Below the pieces are notes generated by a model. The model saw only the letters and a program-made list of their open reading frames with translations, ran no database searches and was not told the DNA's origin. A DNA stretch of 47,677 nucleotides from an uncultured Oscillospiraceae bacterium (GTDB taxonomy: Bacteria; Bacillota; Clostridia; Oscillospirales; Oscillospiraceae). Both the position numbers and the translations under genes were made by a program. How positions within the stretch are numbered: the stretch's first letter is position 1; each line of letters begins with the position of its first letter. The DNA lies in NCBI GenBank assembly GCA_947631865.1, contig CANRNF010000015.1, positions 1-47,677 of the forward strand. The letters are read 5' to 3'. Below are positions 7,873 through 18,665 of the stretch, in pieces.

Positions 7873-10800
7873 TTGGAGAAAGTCGCGATCAAAGAAATGT
7901 TCCCCTTCTGCGGGGCGCTGGAGACCAGCTACGGCAGTCTTGACGGCGTGTTCGTCCAGGAGGCGACGGTGAACCGGGAGCGGATGAGCATGGCCATCCG
8001 GGCCTGGTTCCCCGCCATGCCCGCCCCGGCGGAGGTGTCCGCCCTGGAGAGGGCCATCCGGGAGGAATACGGCCTGGCCGAGGTCACCGTGGCAGGGGAC
8101 TGGCCCCGGACGGAGGCCCCACGGCCCGACGGAAAGAAGGCGGAGAAGGTCCTCCTGGGCCGGAGCATCAAGGGCAAGTCCATCCCTATCAGCCAGGTGT
8201 CCCCGGAACTCAAGACCGTGACCGTCACCGGCAGGGTGTTCTCCGCGGACAGTCGGGAGATCCCCAAGCGGGCCGCCGTGGTGCTCCAGTTCGACATGAC
8301 CGACGGCACCGGCTGCGTCCGGGTAAGCCGCTTCTTTCCCAGGGAGGAGGAAGCGGAGCACGGCGTTGTCGACCAGATCAAACCGGGCATGTACGTCACT
8401 GTGTCCGGGCGGATGAAGTTCAACAACTTCAGCAAGGAGGCGGAACTGGAGCCCCGGAACATCCAGACCGCCCAGGCCCCGGAGCCCCGGCAGGACAACG
8501 CCCCCGTCAAGCGGGTGGAGCTGCACCTGCACACCCAGATGTCCTCCATGGACGCCCTCACCGACCCCCTGGCCGCCGTGAAGCGGGCGGCAAGCTGGGG
8601 CATGCGCGCCGTGGCCATCACCGACCACGGGGTGGCCCAGGCCTTCCCCACCGCCTCCAAGGGGGCCAAGGATATCAAGGTCATCTATGGCATGGAAGGA
8701 TATTATGTAAATGACATAGATGAGAGCGCCGCCGTTTTCGGCGAGGGGGACGGCCCCGTCAACGGCGATTATGTGGCCTTTGATATCGAGACTACCGGCC
8801 TTTCCGACGACCATGACCGTATCACGGAGATCGGCGCCGTGGTGTTTCACGGCGGGGAGCCGAGGGAGCGGTTCAATACTTATGTAAACCCCAATATGCC
8901 CATTCCTCCTGACATCCAGCGCCTGACGGGCATCACGGACCAGGACGTGTTCGACGCCCCGGAGGAGGCCGAGGCGGTAGCGTCTTTTCTGTCCTTCGCG
9001 GGGGACCTGCCCCTGTGCGCCCACAACGCCAGCTTCGATGTGGGGTTCATCTCCGCCGCGGCGGAGCGGGCGGGGCTTTCTTTCCAGCCACTGTTCATCG
9101 ACACCCTGCCCCTGTCTCAGGCGCTGCTGCCGGACATGAAGAAGTTCAAGCTGGACATGGTGTCGGACCGGCTGGGCCTTCCCGCCTTCAACCACCACCG
9201 GGCCAGCGACGACGCGCTGGTCTGCGGGCGGATACTGGCCCGGTTCGTGCCCATGCTGGAGGAGAATGGGGCCCAGCGCCTTTCTCAGGTGAACGGCCTC
9301 TGCCGGGATCTGCGGGCCAATGCCGGCCGCCATCCCCGGACCCGGCACATCTCCCTGCTGGTGAAAAACCGGAAGGGGCTCAAAAACCTCTACGAGCTCA
9401 TCTCCAAGAGCCACCTGGAGCACTTCCGCAACAAGCTGCCCGTCATCCCCAAGAGCCTGCTCATGGCCCACCGGGAGGGGCTGCTGGTGGGCAGCGCCTG
9501 CGCCGCGGGGGAGTTTTACCAGGCCGTGAGCCGGCACCGCAGCCGGGCGGAGCTGAAGCGCCTGGGAGAATTTTACGACTACTTCGAGATCATGCCCCTG
9601 TGCAACAACGCCTTCATGCTGGAGGCCGGCATGGCCAAGAACGAGGAGGAGATACGGGATTTCAACCGCCGGGTGATCGCTATCGCCGACGAGCTGGGCA
9701 AGCCCGTGTGCGCCACGGGGGATGTGCACTTCTTAGACCCGGAGGACGAGGTGTTCCGCCATATCCTTCTGAACGCCAAGGGCTTCACCGACAGCGACAA
9801 GGATCTGCCCATCTACTTCAAAACCACAGAGGAGATGCTGGAGGAGTTCGCCTACCTGGGCGAGGAGCGGGCCTATGAGGTGGTAGTGACCAACACAAAC
9901 GCCGTGGCGGACCTGATCGAGGGCCAGGTGGACCTGCTGCCGGAGCACCACCTGTACCCGCCGGTCATCGAGAACTCCGCCGGGCAGCTGAAGGGCCTGG
10001 TCTACGGCCGGCTCAAAGAGCTGTACGGCGACCACCCGGAGCAGATCATCATGGACCGGGTGGAGCATGAGATGGACACCATCCTGGGCCGGCATTTCGA
10101 TGTTATCTACATGTCCGCCCAGAAGCTGGTGGCGGACTCTCTGGCCCACGGGTACCTGGTGGGCAGCCGGGGCAGCGTGGGGTCCAGCCTGGTGGCGTAT
10201 CTCGCGGGCATCACGGAGGTGAACAGCCTCCCGGCCCACTATCTGTGCCCCAAGTGCTACCACACGGATTTCGATTCCGGGAAAGGCTACGGCTGCGGCG
10301 CGGACATGCCGGACAAGATGTGCCCCGTCTGCGGCACGGAGATGCGCAAGGAGGGCTTCGACATCCCCTTTGCCACTTTCCTGGGCATCAAGGGCGACAA
10401 GGTGCCGGATATCGACCTGAATTTCTCCGGGGAGTACCAGGCCAACGCCCACGCCTATACCAAGACCCTCTTCGGCGCGGACCACGTGTTCAAGGCCGGG
10501 ACTGTGGGCACCGTGGCGGAGAAGACCGCCTACGGCTATGTGCTGCGCTATGCCGAGGAGCACGGGAAGGAGTACTCCGCCGCGGAGATGAACTGGCTGG
10601 CCCAGGGGCTGGTGGGCGTGAAGCGCACCACCGGCCAGCACCCCGGCGGCCTCGTCATCATCCCCCAGGATATGGACGTGACGGACTTCTGCCCGGTCCA
10701 GCACCCAGCGGACGACGCGGACACGGGGGTGATCACCACCCATCTGGAGTATCACTTCATGGAGGACTACCTGCTGAAGCTGGACGAGCTGGGCCACGAT

Positions 10801-11847
10801 AACCCCACTATGATCAACATGCTGGAGCGCCTCACGGGCACGGACGCCAAGACCATCCGCCTGGACGACGCCGACACCATGAGCCTGTTTTCCTCGCCCA
10901 AAGCTCTGGGCGTGCCGGAGAACGACCCCATCATTGGTCAGACCGGCTCCCTGGGCATCCCGGAGTTCGGCACGGGCTTCACCCGCCAGATGCTGGTGGA
11001 CACCAAGCCCGATAAGTTCGACATGCTGGTGCGCCTGTCCGGCTACTCCCACGGCACCGGCGTGTGGCTGGGAAACGCCCAGGACCTGATCCATGAGGGA
11101 AAATCCGTCTCGGACACCATCGGCTGCCGGGACGACATCATGATCTACCTCATGCAGTGCGGCATCGACGCCAACACGGCCTTCAAGGCCATGGAGAACG
11201 TCCGCAAGAAGAACAAGCAGCTCACCGACGAGCAGGTCCAGGTCATGAAAGAGCACGGGGTGCCCCAGTGGTACATCGACTCCTGCCACAAGATAGAATA
11301 CCTGTTCCCCAAGGCCCACGCGGTGGCCTATGTGCTCATGGCCTTTCGCATCGCCTGGTACAAGGTCCATTATCCCCTGGCCTTTTACTCGGCCCTTTTC
11401 TATCGCCGCAGTCAGAAGGGCGGCTTCGACGCGGAGATGATGACCGGCGGGGTGAACAAGGTCCGCAATAAGATAAAGGAGATCGATTCCAACCCCGGCG
11501 CCACCGACAAGGAGCTGGACCTGAGGACCACCCTGGAGATGGTGTACGAGTTCTACATGCGGGGCTTCGACTTTGCCCCCATCGATATCTATGAGTCCGA
11601 CGCCCTGCAGTTCGTGCCCGTGGGGGAGAAGCAGCTGCGGGTGCCCTTCGTGGCCATCTCCGGCCTGGGCGAGACGGCGGCCCTGGACCTGGCCAAGGCC
11701 AGGGAGGGGGGCCGGACTTTCGTGTCCATCGAGGACGTGGCGGCGGTGTGCCCCAAGGTCAGTATGGCCCACATCGAGACGCTGAGAAAAATGGGCGCCT
11801 TCGGCGCGCTGCCGGAGACCAGCCAGATGACCCTGTTCGACCTGTAA
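7873..11847 (+). CDS. polC: DNA polymerase III subunit alpha, PolC-type
   Basis: Replicative polymerase of low-GC Gram-positives with built-in proofreading. Domains in order: a short N-terminal domain, an OB fold at about residues 109-200, and a split PHP domain ([14 protein letters not shown] near 213, AITDHG near 242). The inserted DEDDh exonuclease follows ([20 protein letters not shown] near 300, then HNASFDVGF and HHRASDDA). Next come the zinc-binding module CPKCYH...CPVCGTEM near 791-815 and the catalytic core ([13 protein letters not shown] near 845). At 1324 residues it is about 100 shorter than the Bacillus protein, mostly at the N-terminus. The start is TTG, with GGGGAG about 8 bases upstream. 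Confidence 0.97.
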   Translation: MEKVAIKEMFPFCGALETSYGSLDGVFVQEATVNRERMSMAIRAWFPAMPAPAEVSALERAIREEYGLAEVTVAGDWPRTEAPRPDGKKAEKVLLGRSIKGKSIPISQVSPELKTVTVTGRVFSADSREIPKRAAVVLQFDMTDGTGCVRVSRFFPREEEAEHGVVDQIKPGMYVTVSGRMKFNNFSKEAELEPRNIQTAQAPEPRQDNAPVKRVELHLHTQMSSMDALTDPLAAVKRAASWGMRAVAITDHGVAQAFPTASKGAKDIKVIYGMEGYYVNDIDESAAVFGEGDGPVNGDYVAFDIETTGLSDDHDRITEIGAVVFHGGEPRERFNTYVNPNMPIPPDIQRLTGITDQDVFDAPEEAEAVASFLSFAGDLPLCAHNASFDVGFISAAAERAGLSFQPLFIDTLPLSQALLPDMKKFKLDMVSDRLGLPAFNHHRASDDALVCGRILARFVPMLEENGAQRLSQVNGLCRDLRANAGRHPRTRHISLLVKNRKGLKNLYELISKSHLEHFRNKLPVIPKSLLMAHREGLLVGSACAAGEFYQAVSRHRSRAELKRLGEFYDYFEIMPLCNNAFMLEAGMAKNEEEIRDFNRRVIAIADELGKPVCATGDVHFLDPEDEVFRHILLNAKGFTDSDKDLPIYFKTTEEMLEEFAYLGEERAYEVVVTNTNAVADLIEGQVDLLPEHHLYPPVIENSAGQLKGLVYGRLKELYGDHPEQIIMDRVEHEMDTILGRHFDVIYMSAQKLVADSLAHGYLVGSRGSVGSSLVAYLAGITEVNSLPAHYLCPKCYHTDFDSGKGYGCGADMPDKMCPVCGTEMRKEGFDIPFATFLGIKGDKVPDIDLNFSGEYQANAHAYTKTLFGADHVFKAGTVGTVAEKTAYGYVLRYAEEHGKEYSAAEMNWLAQGLVGVKRTTGQHPGGLVIIPQDMDVTDFCPVQHPADDADTGVITTHLEYHFMEDYLLKLDELGHDNPTMINMLERLTGTDAKTIRLDDADTMSLFSSPKALGVPENDPIIGQTGSLGIPEFGTGFTRQMLVDTKPDKFDMLVRLSGYSHGTGVWLGNAQDLIHEGKSVSDTIGCRDDIMIYLMQCGIDANTAFKAMENVRKKNKQLTDEQVQVMKEHGVPQWYIDSCHKIEYLFPKAHAVAYVLMAFRIAWYKVHYPLAFYSALFYRRSQKGGFDAEMMTGGVNKVRNKIKEIDSNPGATDKELDLRTTLEMVYEFYMRGFDFAPIDIYESDALQFVPVGEKQLRVPFVAISGLGETAALDLAKAREGGRTFVSIEDVAAVCPKVSMAHIETLRKMGAFGALPETSQMTLFDL

Positions 11848-11893
11848 CACGCCTCCCAGAGGGGGAGAGAATATTACATCAGGAGGGACCGAT

Positions 11894-14032
11894 ATGGCAA
11901 CGACTACGCGCAGGATCCTTGCCCTGGCGCTGATCGCAGCGCTCATGTGCCTGCTGCTGGGCGCAGCCCCCGGCAGGCTCCGGGAGGAGGCGCCGCCCCA
12001 GGAGGCCGGGCCCGTGGAGGAAGAGCCCCCGGAGACTGGACCCGTGGAGGAGGAGCCCGCCGATGTGCCCATGGCGGACGTCTATACCGAGCCCGGCCCG
12101 GCGATACCGGATACCGTCTGGGACGCGGCCTACTTCGACCCCCTGGAGGGCCAGGAGAAGACCGCAGCCCAGGCCCTGGCGGTGGACGAGACCGTCACTT
12201 CCTGGACCGAGGGATGGTATGTGGTCCGGGAGGACATGACCATTGACGGCCGCGTCACCGTGTCCGGCAAGGTGGACCTGATCCTGGCCGACGGCTATGA
12301 ACTGACGGCCAGGGAGGGCGTCTATCTGCCCGAGGGAAGCAGCCTCACCATCTGGGGGCAGACAAAGGGAAGCGGCGCCCTGACCGCCACGGCCACAGGC
12401 GGCCGCGGCGCCATCGGCGGCGAGTTCCAGGAGGAGAAGTGCGGCAAGCTCACCATCAACGGCGGCACCATCACCCTGGAGGAGGAGCAGACCGGCCTGC
12501 CCATCCATGACGGGGACGTTTATATCAACGGCGGCTCCGTGAAGGGCGGCCAGGGCTTCCACCCCAAGAACACCGCGGAGGAGCCGCTGTACCCCCTGAC
12601 CGTGCCCAACGCCTGGCAGCAGGACGTGACGGTGGACGGCGCCCCGTGGGCCCCCTCCGGCCATGAGGCCGCCGGGGACGGCGGCGATATGGACCTATAT
12701 CTCTACCTGCCGGCCGGACAGCACCTCATCTATGTGGGCGGCGCGCCGGTGGAGGTCCGCTATATGGACGGAGGCTTCGAGGCCTGCCATACCTGGGGCG
12801 AGCCGGAATGGACCTGGGCGGAGGACGGAACGAGCGCCGAGGCGGTGTTCACCTGCATCTATGACGGGTCCGTCACCACTGTCGCTGGCGAGACAGTGAT
12901 CGAGACGGCCGCGGAGCCCACCTGCACCGAGTCCGGCATCACATCCTATACCGTGACGGTCCAGCTGGACGGAGCGGAATACACCACCTCCCGCGAGGTG
13001 GCGGATAGGGAGCCTTTGGGCCACAGCTTCACCAACTATGTCTATAACAACGATGCCACTTACGAGGCGGACGGCACCGAAACGGCGGTCTGCGACCGCT
13101 GCGACGCCACCGACACCCGCCCCGCGGCGGGGACCATGCTGATCCCCACGGCGACGCCGGAACCGACCCCGGAGCCCACGCCGGAACCGACGCCGGAGCC
13201 TACGCCGGAGCCCACGCCGGAACCCACACCGGAACCGACCCCGGAGCCCACGCCGGAACCGACGCCAGAACCCACGCCGGAGCCTACGCCGGAACCCACG
13301 CCGGAGCCGACGCCGGAGCCCACGCCGGAACCGACCCCGGAGCCCACGCCTGAGCCGACCCCGGAGCCGACGCCCGAGCCCACGCCTGAGCCTACGCCGA
13401 AGCCGACGCCGGAACCCACGCCGGAGCCTACGCCGGAGCCAACGCCTGAGCCGACCCCAGAACCTACGCCCGAGCCCACGCCGGAACCGACGCCGGAACC
13501 GACGCCCGAGCCTACACCTACGCCCACGGCGACGCCCAGGCCCACCCCGACGGCTACCCCGGCGCCCACGGCCACGGTAGTCCCGGCAGCGGTGCCTCCC
13601 GTGACGGCCACGGCTGCGCCTACGGCGACGCCCACGCCCACGGTCTCGCCCACGCCCGTTCCTACGGCGACCCCGGTGCCTACGGCCACGCCTGCGCCTA
13701 CTGCGACGCCCGTACCCACGGCCACCCCCGTGCCGGCCGCGGCGGTGTGGACGGCTCCGCCCACGCCCACGCTGATGCCCACGCCTACGGCCACGCCGGT
13801 GCCTACCGCGACGGCGACGCCCGCGCCCACGGCCACGCCTCTGCCTACGGTGGAGCCGCTGCTGCCCACCGTGGAGCCCCTGCCCACGGTGGTCCCGGAC
13901 ACGCCCGCGCCCACCCAGGCCCCTGCCTCCGGTGGGAGCAATACGGCGGTGTGGATCGCCCTGTGCGGCTGCGGCGTGGCGTTTGGAGCCGCTGTGGTGG
14001 TGCTGATCCAGGTGCTGCGCAAGCGGCGGTAA
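11894..14032 (+). CDS. Secreted, membrane-anchored Pro-rich repeat protein
   Basis: Surface protein of unknown role, 712 residues. It has an N-terminal signal peptide ([22 protein letters not shown]) and a beta-rich region of about residues 90-250 with right-handed-helix-like GG motifs ([23 protein letters not shown]). A module at about 290-415 has Trp-rich [22 protein letters not shown] and a CDRC pair; it resembles modules in the giant protein at 38065. Then come 30 tetrapeptides of TPEP type, a longer TP/TATP-rich stalk, and a C-terminal membrane helix ending RKRR. No LPXTG-like motif precedes the helix, so it is probably membrane- rather than wall-anchored. AGGAGGG lies close before the ATG, 46 bp after polC. 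A convergent terminator follows. Confidence 0.8.
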   Translation: MATTTRRILALALIAALMCLLLGAAPGRLREEAPPQEAGPVEEEPPETGPVEEEPADVPMADVYTEPGPAIPDTVWDAAYFDPLEGQEKTAAQALAVDETVTSWTEGWYVVREDMTIDGRVTVSGKVDLILADGYELTAREGVYLPEGSSLTIWGQTKGSGALTATATGGRGAIGGEFQEEKCGKLTINGGTITLEEEQTGLPIHDGDVYINGGSVKGGQGFHPKNTAEEPLYPLTVPNAWQQDVTVDGAPWAPSGHEAAGDGGDMDLYLYLPAGQHLIYVGGAPVEVRYMDGGFEACHTWGEPEWTWAEDGTSAEAVFTCIYDGSVTTVAGETVIETAAEPTCTESGITSYTVTVQLDGAEYTTSREVADREPLGHSFTNYVYNNDATYEADGTETAVCDRCDATDTRPAAGTMLIPTATPEPTPEPTPEPTPEPTPEPTPEPTPEPTPEPTPEPTPEPTPEPTPEPTPEPTPEPTPEPTPEPTPEPTPEPTPEPTPEPTPKPTPEPTPEPTPEPTPEPTPEPTPEPTPEPTPEPTPEPTPTPTATPRPTPTATPAPTATVVPAAVPPVTATAAPTATPTPTVSPTPVPTATPVPTATPAPTATPVPTATPVPAAAVWTAPPTPTLMPTPTATPVPTATATPAPTATPLPTVEPLLPTVEPLPTVVPDTPAPTQAPASGGSNTAVWIALCGCGVAFGAAVVVLIQVLRKRR
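13154..13513 (+). repeat. 30 x 12-bp repeat encoding Thr-Pro-Glu-Pro
   Basis: Exactly 360 bp without frame interruption, encoding 30 tetrapeptides, all TPEP except one TPKP near 13394. Third bases vary between copies, so the array is not freshly amplified. It forms an extended stalk typical of wall-spanning linkers, and its copy number is likely to vary between strains. Confidence 0.93.
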
Positions 14033-14053
14033 TAAGCCCGAAATGACAACAAA

Positions 14054-14087
14054 AAATACCCCTCCGTCGACTGACGGAGGGGTATTT
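14054..14087. terminator. Bidirectional terminator between convergent genes
   Basis: AAATACCCCTCCGTC, loop GACT, GACGGAGGGGTATTT: a perfect 15-bp stem with A- and T-rich flanks on either side. It serves the plus-strand repeat protein and the minus-strand malic enzyme. Confidence 0.92.
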
Positions 14088-14096
14088 GCATGCGTC

Positions 14097-15269
<1,173 letters not shown>

Positions 15270-15285
15270 GACGCGCTCCTTATGT

Positions 15286-15819
15286 TTATAGATAGGGCGA
15301 GTAGATCTCGCCCTCGCAGTCGCAGAAGACGCTGACGGGGAAGTTCTCTACCGTGAGCTCGTGCACCGCCTCGGTGCCAAGCTCCGGGAAAGCCACCACC
15401 TGGCACGTCTTCACGTAGTTGGCCAGCAGCGCCCCGCAGCCGCCCTCGGCGGAGAAGTAAACGCAGGTGTGCGCCTGGATGGCGTCGAGCACTGCCGGAC
15501 CCCGGCGGCCCTTGCCGATGAGGCCCTTGATGCCCGCCGCCAGCAAGGCGGGGGTGTACTTGTCCATGCGGTAGGAGGTGGTGGGACCGCAGGAGCCGAT
15601 GGGCCGGCCCGGAGGGGCCGGGGTGGGGCCGGTGTAGTAGATGATCTGTCCTGCCGGGTCGAAGGGAAGGGGCCGGCCCGCCTCCAGCAGCTCCACCAGT
15701 TTTTTGTGAGCTGCGTCCCGGGCGGTGTAGATGGTCCCTGTGATACGCACCTGGTCCCCGGCATGGAGGTCCTTGATGGCCTCGTCGGTGAGAGGGGTGT
15801 TGATTTGTTTTTCCATCAT
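15286..15819 (-). CDS. fumB: Class I fumarate hydratase, beta (C-terminal) subunit
   Basis: Small subunit of the oxygen-sensitive Fe-S fumarase (tartrate dehydratase family), 177 residues. Family motifs are DLHAGDQVRITGTIYTARDAAH, IIYYTGPTPAPPGRPIGSCGPTTSYRMD-type segment (residues about 60-86) and KGLIGKG. The ATG overlaps the alpha-subunit stop (ATGATG/TGA), which fits equal expression of the two subunits. L-tartrate dehydratase is the main alternative; malic enzyme next door favours fumarase. The symbol follows the alpha/beta convention and is not a specific orthology claim. Confidence 0.9.
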   Translation of the reverse strand: MMEKQINTPLTDEAIKDLHAGDQVRITGTIYTARDAAHKKLVELLEAGRPLPFDPAGQIIYYTGPTPAPPGRPIGSCGPTTSYRMDKYTPALLAAGIKGLIGKGRRGPAVLDAIQAHTCVYFSAEGGCGALLANYVKTCQVVAFPELGTEAVHELTVENFPVSVFCDCEGEIYSPYL

Positions 15820-16580
15820 ATCACCTCGCTGGCATATCTGAGGCTGTGGCAGCCGATGGATACGGCGCAGGGCAGGCCCGCGATGTGGGTGGGGGCGGCC
15901 AGGATATGCACGCCGATGGAGAACTTCTTCGTGGCCTGGTAGAGCTCTTCCTCCAGGGCGGCGTAGAAGGGATCCGGGTTGGGTTCTTCCCGCAATGTGG
16001 CTTTTTTGGCCAGAGCGGGGGCCCGGTCAAAGCTGCCGCCCAGCCCTACGCCGATCATCACCGGAGGGCAGGCGTCAGGCACGGCCAGACGGGCCGTCTC
16101 CAGCACGAAATCTTTGACGCCCTCCGCGCCGTCCGCGGGAGCCAGCATGGCGATGCGGCCCTTGTTCTCGCAGCCGAAGCCCCGGGGGACAACGGTGACC
16201 TTCACCTTATCCCCGGGCACCAACTCTACATTGAGAAGAGCGGGGGTGTTGTCCCCGGTGTTGGTCCGGCGCAGAGGGTCCGCCACGATGGAGGAGCGGA
16301 GATACCCCTCCTTCACCGCCCGGCGGACACCCTCGTCCACCGCGGCGGGGATGTCGCCGGTGAGGTGCACGTCCTGGCCTATCTCCAGATAGACGGCGGC
16401 CATGCCCGTGTCCTGGCAGAGGGGGATGATACCGTTTTTCTCAAAATTCTCGATGATATAAGGGTTGCCGAAGGCGTAGAGCCTCGCCTTCACCGGTTCG
16501 GGCAGGACGAGGCACGCCTGCACGTACAGCTTCGCAACGGCGTCGGTGAGCCGCCGGTTGTCCAGTTCCCGCACGCTCAT
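15816..16580 (-). CDS. fumA: Class I fumarate hydratase, alpha (N-terminal) subunit
   Basis: Large subunit carrying the [4Fe-4S] cluster that hydrates fumarate to malate. The three candidate cluster cysteines are in IIPLCQDTGMAAVYLEIG, PRGFGCENKGRIA and PDACPPVMIGVGLGG. At 254 residues it is somewhat shorter than the usual 280 or so, mainly at the N-terminus, but all motifs are present. The start overlaps the nadE stop by 4 bp and the stop overlaps the beta-subunit start, so nadE, fumA and fumB are translationally coupled. Confidence 0.92.
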   Translation of the reverse strand: MSVRELDNRRLTDAVAKLYVQACLVLPEPVKARLYAFGNPYIIENFEKNGIIPLCQDTGMAAVYLEIGQDVHLTGDIPAAVDEGVRRAVKEGYLRSSIVADPLRRTNTGDNTPALLNVELVPGDKVKVTVVPRGFGCENKGRIAMLAPADGAEGVKDFVLETARLAVPDACPPVMIGVGLGGSFDRAPALAKKATLREEPNPDPFYAALEEELYQATKKFSIGVHILAAPTHIAGLPCAVSIGCHSLRYASEVI

Positions 16581-17305
16581 CCTGGATAGGTGACCTGGGG
16601 CTGGCGCTTGTGCTCGCTGATGCGGTGGAACCGGTCGATGACCGCCTTGTCACCCTCGTCCGCCTCGCCGGTGAGCAGGAACTTGTCGATGGCGGCGTAG
16701 GTGACGCCCATCTCCTTCTCGTCGGTCTGGCCCTCGAAGAGCCCCGCGGAAGGGGCCTTGGTGCGGACGGACATGGGCGCGTCCAGCCAGGCCAGGAATT
16801 CGTATATCTCCGTCACGGTCAGGTCCGCGATGGGGTTCAGGTCATAGGCCCCATCGCCCCACTTGGTGAAGTAGCCCATGTAGGCCTCGCTGCGGTTGCC
16901 GGTGCCCGCCACCAGCCGGCCCTCGGCCCCGGCCACGGCGTACAGCGTGGTCATGCGAAGGCGGGGGGCGATGTTGGCGGTGGCCGCCGGGGTCATGTCC
17001 GTGACGGACTTGATGGCTTCCAGCTCCGCCTCCCGCACGGGGGTAAGGTCCACCAGGCGGGTCTCGATGCCGTACTTCTCGGCCACCTCTTTGCCGTCGT
17101 TGAGGTCGATGCTGAAGTTGCGCTGGGAGGCGCAGGGCATGAGGATGCCCACGGTGTTATCGCAGGCTGCCTTGCACAGGATGCCCACCAGGGTGCAGTC
17201 CTTGCCGCCGGAATTGCCGTACACGATGCCCTTCTGACCGCTGGCGGCAAGGGTCTCTTTGATGAACGCAACGCGTTTGTCGAATTCTTCTTTATAGTCG
17301 CGCAT
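16577..17305 (-). CDS. nadE: NAD(+) synthase, ammonia-dependent type
   Basis: ATP-dependent amidation of nicotinate adenine dinucleotide to NAD. The N-terminal PP-loop reads GIVYGNSGGKDCTLVG, with SGGKDC in place of the commoner SGGxDS. Later motifs are LVAGTGNRSEAYMGYFTKWGDGAYD-type (about residues 130-155), DLNPIADLTVTEIYE and KAPSAGLFEGQTDEKEMG. The 242-residue length and absence of a nitrilase domain indicate it uses ammonia. GGAGG precedes the ATG. It lies just after the purA terminator and begins the nadE-fumA-fumB-malic enzyme group. NAD supply next to an NAD(P)-using malic enzyme is a sensible pairing. Confidence 0.94.
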   Translation of the reverse strand: MRDYKEEFDKRVAFIKETLAASGQKGIVYGNSGGKDCTLVGILCKAACDNTVGILMPCASQRNFSIDLNDGKEVAEKYGIETRLVDLTPVREAELEAIKSVTDMTPAATANIAPRLRMTTLYAVAGAEGRLVAGTGNRSEAYMGYFTKWGDGAYDLNPIADLTVTEIYEFLAWLDAPMSVRTKAPSAGLFEGQTDEKEMGVTYAAIDKFLLTGEADEGDKAVIDRFHRISEHKRQPQVTYPG

Positions 17306-17326
17306 GATGGTTTTCCTCCAAATTGA

Positions 17327-17353
17327 AAAAGCCCGCTCGCGGAGCGGGCTTTT
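17327..17353 (-). terminator. Terminator of the pyrG-glmS-purB-purA operon
   Basis: AAAAGCCCGCTC, loop GCG, GAGCGGGCTTTT, followed on the minus strand by a further T and C. It lies 4 bp after the purA stop and 22 bp before nadE, so nadE needs readthrough or its own promoter; none was seen. Confidence 0.88.
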
Positions 17354-17356
17354 CTT

Positions 17357-18631
17357 TTAACCCATGTATATATACTGGTCCCGGTCCGCGCCCACGGAGA
17401 TATAGGTGAACTTGCAGTTCACCGCCTCCTCCAGATAGCGGATGTAAGCCTGGGCGGCCTTGGGCAGGTCGGCGAACTTCCGGCAGCCGGTGATGTCGCC
17501 GGAGAAGCCCTCCCGGTACTCGTAGACGGGCTTGCACTTTTCCAGCACCGGCTCCAGCGGGAAGGCGTCGATGCGCTCACCCTCGTACTCGTAGGCCACG
17601 CACACGGGGATCTTGTCAAACCCGCTGAGCACGTCCAGCTTGGTCAGCGCCAGTTCCGTGGCGCCCTGCATCTGCACGCCGTAGCGGCTGGCCACCACGT
17701 CGAAGCCGCCCACCCGGCGGGGCCGGCCGGTGGCCGCGCCGTATTCGCCGCCGGCCTCCCGGAGCTCATGGGCCTGCTGCCCCTCAAACTCGCACACGAA
17801 GGGGCCGCCACCCACGGCGGAGGAGTAGGCCTTGGTGATGCCCACCACGCTGTCCAGCTTCTTGGCCGGGATGCCCGCGCCGATGGGGGCGTAGGAGGCC
17901 AGGGTGCAGGAGGACGAGGTATAGGGGAAGATGCCGTAGTCCAGATCACGGAGCGCGCCCAGCTGGGCCTCCAGGAGGAGGCTCTTGCCCCCGTCCACGG
18001 CCTCGGTTAGGAAGGTGGTGGTGTCGCAGATGTTCTCCACAAGGGGCCCGCCGTTTTTCATGAGCCAGTCATACGTCTCCGTGACGGATATGGGCTCATG
18101 GCCGTAGGCATTGTGCACCGTCAGGTTCTTCCACTCCACGATGTCCGCCAGCCGGTCCTTCAGTACCTCCGGGAACAGCAGGTCGCCCATGCGGATGGAT
18201 TTGCGCATGTACTTGTCGGAGTACACCGGGCCGATGCCCCGGCGGGTGGAACCCTGCTTCTTCGCGCCCATGCGGTCCTCCTCCAGGCCGTCCAGCAGGG
18301 GGTGGAAGGGCATGCACACGGTGACCCGGTCGCTGATCTTCAGATTCTCAGGGCCGATCTGGACGCCCTTTTCCCGCAGGCGGGCGATCTCGCCGGACAG
18401 GTGGCCCAGGTCCACCACCATGCCGGGGCCCATCACGTTCACGGTCTCAGGCCGCAGGATGCCGGAGGGCAGCAGGTTTAAAATGAACTTGCCCCGCTCG
18501 TTCACCACGGTGTGGCCGGCGTTGTTGCCCCCCTGATAGCGGGAGACGATGTCATACTGGCTGCTGAGCAGGTCCACCATGCGGCCCTTGCCCTCGTCGC
18601 CCCAGTTGATGCCAACGACTGCTGTGATCAT
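17357..18631 (-). CDS. purA: Adenylosuccinate synthetase
   Basis: GTP-dependent first committed step from IMP to AMP. It shows the N-terminal P-loop-like VVGINWGDEGKGRMVDLLS, the IMP-binding RYQGGNNAGHTVV, the GSTRRGIGPVYSDK segment and the nucleotide-recognition KLDVLSGFDKIPVC near the C-terminus. Its 424 residues are full length. It is the distal gene of a four-gene operon and directly follows purB, which encodes the next enzyme in the pathway; the terminator follows its stop. Confidence 0.98.
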   Translation of the reverse strand: MITAVVGINWGDEGKGRMVDLLSSQYDIVSRYQGGNNAGHTVVNERGKFILNLLPSGILRPETVNVMGPGMVVDLGHLSGEIARLREKGVQIGPENLKISDRVTVCMPFHPLLDGLEEDRMGAKKQGSTRRGIGPVYSDKYMRKSIRMGDLLFPEVLKDRLADIVEWKNLTVHNAYGHEPISVTETYDWLMKNGGPLVENICDTTTFLTEAVDGGKSLLLEAQLGALRDLDYGIFPYTSSSCTLASYAPIGAGIPAKKLDSVVGITKAYSSAVGGGPFVCEFEGQQAHELREAGGEYGAATGRPRRVGGFDVVASRYGVQMQGATELALTKLDVLSGFDKIPVCVAYEYEGERIDAFPLEPVLEKCKPVYEYREGFSGDITGCRKFADLPKAAQAYIRYLEEAVNCKFTYISVGADRDQYIYMG

Positions 18632-18665
18632 ATCGGTACGCTCCTTATATATCTATTTCGCTTGT

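Noticed and set aside
6694..9729. A 1011-residue minus-strand open frame
   Set aside because: Shadow of ispG and polC: Gly/His/Arg-rich composition, no family motif, no ribosome site.
13154..13513. CRISPR array
   Set aside because: 12-bp in-frame coding repeats without spacers; no cas genes in the window.
13060..14091. Minus-strand frame with Gly-Ser-Gly-Val repeats opposite the TPEP array
   Set aside because: It is the reverse-complement reading of the Thr-Pro-Glu-Pro codons, not a separate gene.
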